Assembly: GCA_947504875.1 (NCBI GenBank) | Contig: CANNJI010000007.1 | Location: 1-48,281 of the forward strand | Reading direction: 5' to 3' | DNA length: 48,281 nt | From: Legionellaceae bacterium | GTDB lineage: Bacteria > Pseudomonadota > Gammaproteobacteria > Legionellales > Legionellaceae | Part shown: positions 43,568-48,281 of the stretch, one piece after another | Layout: every line of letters begins with the position of its first letter | Numbering within the stretch: position 1 is the stretch's first letter | Position numbers and translations under genes: made by a program | Notes under the pieces: generated by a model | The model's database searches: none | Seen by the model: only the letters and a program-made list of their open reading frames with translations | What the model was told of the DNA's origin: nothing

Positions 43568-44565
43568 ATTTTTTTGAATTACCCATAGAAGAAAAACTTT
43601 CCTTCTTTAGGCAGTCCGCCGATCAATTGGACGTATCGGATCTTATTATCGAAAAAGATTTGTGGGTTTGTTGGCTCTTGGAAACCTTATTTTCGCTCCC
43701 AGTACACATGGCCTTTAAAGGAGGCACCTCTTTATCCAAAGGATTTAATTTAATTAAACGCTTTTCCGAAGATTGTGACATCACCATTGATTATCGTCAT
43801 TTTTATAACCAGCTAGAATTAGACAATATCAGTCGCTCACAGTTAAAAAAAGTCAGCGATGTATTGAAACAACAGCTACAGCATTATGTTTCAGAAACCA
43901 TATTACCTTATTTAAAAGACAAGATATCTACTCTGCTTTCCTCTACTTCTTACGAGATTACATTAAGTAATGATGGCGAGCAATTGCGTTTTTATTACCC
44001 CAGCATCGTGAATTCATCATCACAAATTTACTTGCGCGACCATGTTTTGCTTGAATTTGGAATCCGAAATAGCATTGAGCCGTGCAACAAACAACAAATT
44101 ACACCATACCTCATTAATATTGTCCCCGCTCATATTGCATTGCCAAAGCCGGTGGTTGATGTGCTATCTCCCATTCGCACCTATTGGGAAAAAATCACAC
44201 TAATTCATGTCGAGTGTCATCGAGCTCGCATCCAAACAACGCCTGATCGTCTGTCAAGACACTGGTATGATTTATTTATGTTAGATCAATCATGGGTGGG
44301 GGAAGACGCACTATCACGAATCGACATATTAAAAGATGTTATTTTATATAAAAAGGCTTTCTTTAATGCCAGTTATGCTCATTATGATGATTGTATAAAT
44401 GGACAATTACGTTTGATTCCTGATGAACAAAATCAAAAAAACTTATCATCTGACTTTTCAAAAATGATTGATGCTGCAATGTTCTACGAGACCCCACCAT
44501 CCTTCACGAAAATCATAAAATCGCTTAAAAAATTAGAAAACAAAATCAACAATCGCAGAAATTGA
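43564..44565 (+). CDS. abiEii: AbiEii-like nucleotidyltransferase toxin
   Basis: 333 aa. The nucleotidyltransferase motifs FKGGTSLSKGF (about 52-62) and SEDCDITIDY (68-77) are intact. AbiEii-type toxins transfer nucleotides to tRNA or other targets and stop growth; here it should help keep the ICE or guard against phage. It is the last gene before the attachment site. Confidence 0.9.
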   Translation: MNFFELPIEEKLSFFRQSADQLDVSDLIIEKDLWVCWLLETLFSLPVHMAFKGGTSLSKGFNLIKRFSEDCDITIDYRHFYNQLELDNISRSQLKKVSDVLKQQLQHYVSETILPYLKDKISTLLSSTSYEITLSNDGEQLRFYYPSIVNSSSQIYLRDHVLLEFGIRNSIEPCNKQQITPYLINIVPAHIALPKPVVDVLSPIRTYWEKITLIHVECHRARIQTTPDRLSRHWYDLFMLDQSWVGEDALSRIDILKDVILYKKAFFNASYAHYDDCINGQLRLIPDEQNQKNLSSDFSKMIDAAMFYETPPSFTKIIKSLKKLENKINNRRN

Positions 44566-44732
44566 TGTACTGATTCATGCGGCAAGAAGTGACAATACGG
44601 TTCAGGAACTGTGGCATAAACGTGGCATAACTGTGACAGTACACTACCGTTTTACACCGTTCCAAGCCGTTTTTTACGATATTGATGCATCGTAAGGTGT
44701 TGATTTTAAGTGAGATTATAAAGTGAGCAGTG

Positions 44733-44779
44733 GGCTACGAACCAGAGGGTCGGAGGTTCAATTCCTTCCGGGCGCACCA
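44733..44779 (+). tRNA. tRNA-Arg (ACG) 3' fragment, right attachment site of the ICE
   Basis: From GGCTACGAACCAGAGGG to GGGCGCACCA: 3' half of a tRNA-Arg with anticodon ACG in the loop CTACGAA, T arm (GGAGGTTCAATTCC) and CCA end. Upstream sequence does not form the 5' half. This is the direct repeat left when an element integrates into a tRNA 3' end; the intact gene and the integrase would be at the left end outside the window. The flanks 44566-44732 (with GTGGCATAA twice at 44610-44629 and TTACGAT/ATCGTAA at 44675-44696) and 44780-44959 hold no gene that I can see. Confidence 0.8.
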
Positions 44780-44959
44780 TTTTAAATCCCTAATACATAC
44801 ATCAGTTATAACTCTCCACTTCTTTCCGAGCATAGCGAGGAATCTTCTACGATGAGCCACAGTGACGCATACGTCATCCCTTAAGGTCAATTTACTACTT
44901 TGTATTATAACCGCACGAAGTCTATATTTATAATAAACCTAGAATGTCGGGAGATTATA

Positions 44960-45880
44960 ATGCAAACGATAGAAGAACAATGCATAGCATTGTGTGGGGG
45001 TAAAGAAGCGTATAATCTTCGTGATTATGAGCGAGCCACTATAGCACCTCGATTAGCGGCATGCCTCATTGATGCCAACGCTGTAAATACAGTTTGGAAT
45101 TGCAGCCCACAGTATCATACCAAAGACACCATATTTTCTTATTTTCCTTATTTAGATATAGAAGTTATAGGACAATTATTGGGAAAAGGTCTGAATTTAA
45201 ATTTGCAAGTACATAATGGTTGTACTCAATTTACATGGCTAATTGGCAATGCAGAGAATGACAGGGCTCATTCGCTATTAAAGATGTCCGAACAGTATCA
45301 AACTCGGGAGCAACGATTAACCTGGATCAATACGACTGATTCTATGTTGCGAGTAACGGAAAAACCGTTACTTCATCGCGTGTTTTCATCCGAGCCTTAT
45401 ACCATTAGTCATGTCAAACAAACTGCATTGCAATTAGCCCTTGCTAAAGGTTATGAAGACAAGACTGGTAGTGGGTATCCAATCAATACGAGCAATCTAA
45501 AATTGGCTGCTCAACTATTGGCTTTGGGTGCTGATGAGGGGATTGATTATCAAGAACCTACCAAAGGCAATACCGCACTTCATATCGCTTATGCTAGAAG
45601 GGATCTTTTGGCTATTCAGTTATTGGAATCCTATGGTGCCAGTCGGGACATTAAAAATTTTGAAGGAAAAAAACCCAGCGACATGTTAAAATTAACTATT
45701 GATGAAACTCAAGATTTACTCGCATTTCATACATCACCAGATGGCCATCCAAATACTTACACATTAGATGTAGCGCGATTTAGTAATTCACCCAATTTGG
45801 TTAAAATTAGATTATATGCGTCTATGCCAGTTGAAAAAACGCATCATTTATCTGAGGGAACTCAAATCATGCCTAAGTAA
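44960..45880 (+). CDS. Ankyrin-repeat protein (possible Dot/Icm effector)
   Basis: 306 aa from ATG 44960 with GGAG 7 nt upstream. One clear ankyrin repeat (GNTALHIAYARRDLLAIQLLESYGASRDIKNFEGKKP split over residues 215-255) and weaker units before it (LKLAAQLLALGADE). Legionella uses many ankyrin proteins as secreted effectors, but a secretion signal is not evident here. It lies outside the ICE, next to the attachment site. Confidence 0.75.
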   Translation: MQTIEEQCIALCGGKEAYNLRDYERATIAPRLAACLIDANAVNTVWNCSPQYHTKDTIFSYFPYLDIEVIGQLLGKGLNLNLQVHNGCTQFTWLIGNAENDRAHSLLKMSEQYQTREQRLTWINTTDSMLRVTEKPLLHRVFSSEPYTISHVKQTALQLALAKGYEDKTGSGYPINTSNLKLAAQLLALGADEGIDYQEPTKGNTALHIAYARRDLLAIQLLESYGASRDIKNFEGKKPSDMLKLTIDETQDLLAFHTSPDGHPNTYTLDVARFSNSPNLVKIRLYASMPVEKTHHLSEGTQIMPK

Positions 45881-46011
45881 AGCCAATATTCTGATACTAT
45901 ATCATTTTTATACTGGACAAAAAAAATTGAATACCCTCTGGCTATCAGCTGATGAGTCGTTATAAAATGTAACACTAGACTCACAACAGTAGTCGCAGTA
46001 CAGAGGTCATC

Positions 46012-46989
46012 ATGTCTAACCAAAAAACCTCAAACACACACATGGATTATAACTCTGTAGTAACAAATCAACGTTTTATAGACATCCTCGGATCACGAAT
46101 TATAAAAATAATTTCTCCTGCATCTGGCGTTTCTCCTGAAAAAATGGCGAAACTTCAACGCATATCTAACTTAAATGTTGAATTTCCTTCTATGGACATC
46201 ACACGGGATATTCCTTTTCATGCGAGTGGGGATAATGAACGATTTGAACAACTGAAAAATGCCCTTTATGATGAATCTACAAACACTATTTTATGGACTC
46301 TCCGTGGGGGCTATGGAAGTGCGCGATTAATTGATCGACTCATTCTATTGCCAAAGCCCGCGCACGAAAAAATCTTTATTGGTTTCAGTGATAATACAGC
46401 ATTACATTTATTCTTATCGCAACAATGGCATTGGCAAACAATTCATGCTGCTGGATTCGCTCAAATTTTAGATCCAGATCAAGACCCCGAAAATTATATG
46501 AGAGTCGCTGAAATTATAGCTGGCAATTCATCGGTTCCGTTCATCAGCAATTTAAAACCATTGAATGATGCGGCAACCGCTGTTAATTCTGTAAAAGGGC
46601 GTTTAACCGGTGGTAATTTAACAATCGTTGAGTCCAGTATTGGGACTCCCTGGCAAATTCAAACCGAAAGAAAAATAGTGTTTCTTGAGGAAGTGGGTGA
46701 AAAAGGCTATAGGATTGATCGTTCTCTTAATCATTTGCGCCAAGCTGGTTTATTGAAGGATGTAAGCGCCATTCTTTTGGGTGAGTTTTCACATGAGAAT
46801 GAGCACAAAGACATCAATATTGCGTTAGAACGATTTGCAAAGGAAACAGATATTCCCGTTTATAAGACCGAACAATTTGGTCATGGACGGATAAACTATC
46901 CTCTAATTTACAACACGGTGTCGGAGCTTAGCCGCAGTAATGGTGAGTATTATTATTTAAAAATGGACCCTCGAGGCGAGGTAAGATGA
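46012..46989 (+). CDS. LD-carboxypeptidase (peptidase S66)
   Basis: 325 aa. Contains ISPASG at the start, WTLRGGYGSARL, the nucleophile Ser in GFSDNTALH, FLEEVGE with the Glu, and the late GHGRINYPL with the His. S66 enzymes cut L-Ala-D-Glu-meso-DAP-D-Ala tetrapeptides in murein recycling (LdcA) or microcin C (MccF). The family is certain; the substrate is most likely muropeptide. Confidence 0.9.
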   Translation: MSNQKTSNTHMDYNSVVTNQRFIDILGSRIIKIISPASGVSPEKMAKLQRISNLNVEFPSMDITRDIPFHASGDNERFEQLKNALYDESTNTILWTLRGGYGSARLIDRLILLPKPAHEKIFIGFSDNTALHLFLSQQWHWQTIHAAGFAQILDPDQDPENYMRVAEIIAGNSSVPFISNLKPLNDAATAVNSVKGRLTGGNLTIVESSIGTPWQIQTERKIVFLEEVGEKGYRIDRSLNHLRQAGLLKDVSAILLGEFSHENEHKDINIALERFAKETDIPVYKTEQFGHGRINYPLIYNTVSELSRSNGEYYYLKMDPRGEVR

Positions 46990-47134
46990 ATGCTATGTGA
47001 TTCGAGTTATAGTAACTGTCTATTAAATCGTTAGTCAGTTACTATAAGTTAATATCTAATAAGTTGAATAATTTATTCAAGGCGGAATACTGGATGATTT
47101 TTATAAGCAATAAGGGCAAAGACGAGTGGAGCAC

Positions 47135-47833
47135 ATGCGACAAATAGTATTGGATACAGAAACCACAGGTATTGGTCACGAACAGGGTCATCGTGTCATT
47201 GAAATTGGCTGTTTAGAACTGATAGACAGGCGTCTAACAGGACAGGAATTTCATGTATATTTAAATCCTGATCGTGAAATTGAGGCGGGGGCATTTCGTG
47301 TGCATGGGATTAGCACTGAATTTTTGCAAGATAAACCTCGATTTATAGATATTGCAGATGATTTCATGGCCTTTATTAAAGGGGCTGAACTTATTATTCA
47401 TAATGCTCCTTTTGATGTTGGTTTTTTAAATGCTGAATTAAAGCACGCCAAAATTAAAGCAACCATTGAATCTCAGTGCCAAATATTAGATACACTGGTG
47501 CTGGCTAAACGCAAACATGCCGGGCAACGAAATAACCTCGACGTCTTATGTAAACGATACCATGTGAATCATAGCAATCGACAGCTACATGGTGCGTTAT
47601 TAGATGCAGAGTTACTCGCATTTGTTTATCTGGCAATGACGGGAGGACAAGCAAATTTATTGATAGAAGATACGCAAGAACAATCATTGATGGTTTCTCG
47701 TGGTCAGCAGGTCGATAACTTAACAAGTAATTCCCCAGTCGTTAATGCAACGGCAGATGAGCTCGAAGCACATGAGCTTTTTGTACAATACATCAAAAAG
47801 AAATCTGGGGTAGACCTTTTTAATCCTATGTAG
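47135..47833 (+). CDS. dnaQ: DNA polymerase III epsilon subunit (proofreading exonuclease)
   Basis: 232 aa from ATG 47135 (GGAG 5 nt upstream; GTG 47126 is in frame). DEDDh exonuclease motifs: DTETTG (7-12), HNAPFDVGFLN (ExoII) and HGALLDAELLA (ExoIII with His and Asp). The C-terminal tail (EAHELFVQYIKKKS) matches the polymerase-binding end of DnaQ. Close to E. coli DnaQ in length (243). Confidence 0.93.
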   Translation: MRQIVLDTETTGIGHEQGHRVIEIGCLELIDRRLTGQEFHVYLNPDREIEAGAFRVHGISTEFLQDKPRFIDIADDFMAFIKGAELIIHNAPFDVGFLNAELKHAKIKATIESQCQILDTLVLAKRKHAGQRNNLDVLCKRYHVNHSNRQLHGALLDAELLAFVYLAMTGGQANLLIEDTQEQSLMVSRGQQVDNLTSNSPVVNATADELEAHELFVQYIKKKSGVDLFNPM

Positions 47834-47969
47834 TATTTCAGATAGAAGATTTGAGGCTCCTCACCGAAGCATTACATATGAACATTAAAAGTCTTTTACC
47901 AAACGAATTGATCTCATATGAGTCATTTGATAGCATGCCGTGTAGTTTTCACTTCAGGAGTATATTGTT

Positions 47970-48173
47970 ATGCATAAATACAAGGTGATAAATTTCTCAG
48001 GTGTACCCTATGGTAAGCCTGATGAAATGCAAAAAGGCCGTGAGCAATATATCGTGCGTCAGCTATTAAAAACAGATGATATTTGGCATCCGAAGTTAAA
48101 CAATAAGTATCAAGAAGTTTTCAAAGTTACACCTTCCCTCTGTGCCAGCGACAGTGAGACAAAAATAAGGTAA
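47970..48173 (+). CDS. Hypothetical protein, 67 aa
   Basis: A short ORF with CAGGAG about 9 nt before the ATG. No family recognised; polar and basic. The good ribosome site makes it plausible. It could be a 5' piece of a disrupted gene. Confidence 0.45.
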   Translation: MHKYKVINFSGVPYGKPDEMQKGREQYIVRQLLKTDDIWHPKLNNKYQEVFKVTPSLCASDSETKIR

Positions 48174-48210
48174 AAGCTACTGTCATGAGGGCGGTAGGGA
48201 AATCGATAAA

Positions 48211-48281
48211 ATGGTATCAGAAAATAATAGTGTCATTGTTCAAATTACAGGCAGTCAAGAGCATATTGAGAACACTCCCCA
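48211..48281 (+). CDS. Possible partial ORF at window end
   Basis: Frame open from ATG 48211 to the edge (MVSENNSVIVQITGSQEHIE...), with a weak GGGA upstream. Composition is protein-like, but only 23 codons are visible. Confidence 0.3.
   Translation, partial: MVSENNSVIVQITGSQEHIENTP

Overview
The window looks like Legionella or a close relative. It is AT-rich and carries an lvr-type regulatory block followed by a full F-type (Tra) conjugation operon, a diversity-generating retroelement (DGR) with a C-type-lectin-like target, an ankyrin protein, and a 3' fragment of a tRNA-Arg gene. Positions 1 to about 44,780 read as the right part of an integrative conjugative element (ICE). Its right attachment site is the tRNA-Arg fragment at 44733-44779; its left end is not in the window. 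From about 44,800 onward the content looks chromosomal: ankyrin protein, S66 LD-carboxypeptidase, DnaQ.

Left cargo (1-3136): an array of 24-bp repeats, an S24/LexA-like regulator, a protein of unknown function, a VUT/YhhQ transporter and a nitrilase-family amidase. RiPP region (3231-16243): a lasso-peptide-type cluster with an asparagine-synthetase-like cyclase on the plus strand. Converging on it from the minus strand are an FAD oxidoreductase, a B2 transglutaminase-like leader peptidase, an HPr-kinase-like peptide kinase, a PqqD-like B1 protein and an orphan reverse transcriptase. Between the two arms sits a 6.87-kb transposable unit (5397-12263) with perfect 20-bp inverted repeats and a 6-bp target duplication. 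It carries a small ORF with ten CAGC repeats, a 53-aa lasso-like precursor ending in Ser, a second cyclase, a secreted DGR variable protein, Avd, the template repeat, the DGR reverse transcriptase and a DDE transposase. The coupling of a phase-variable leader ORF, a RiPP precursor and cyclase, and a DGR inside one transposon is the most unusual feature here.

Conjugation region (16382-42365): an LvrR-like repressor divergent from lvrA/lvrB, then traA-L-E-K-B-V-C, trbI, traW-U, trbC, traN-F, trbB, traH-G, a possible exclusion gene, traD and traI, mostly with overlapping start and stop codons. A RIT element (three overlapping tyrosine recombinase genes with 36-bp imperfect inverted repeats) is inserted exactly between traU and trbC. 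After traI come a small ribbon-helix-helix-like gene, a possible oriT region, and an AbiE-type toxin-antitoxin pair whose promoter carries two identically spaced inverted repeats.

Working model: the tra genes spread the ICE; LvrR controls the switch; lvrA/lvrB resemble phage replication proteins; AbiE stabilises or protects the element; the RiPP cluster makes a modified, possibly phosphorylated peptide; the DGR diversifies a secreted protein. All functions are read from sequence motifs and gene order; no database search was possible.
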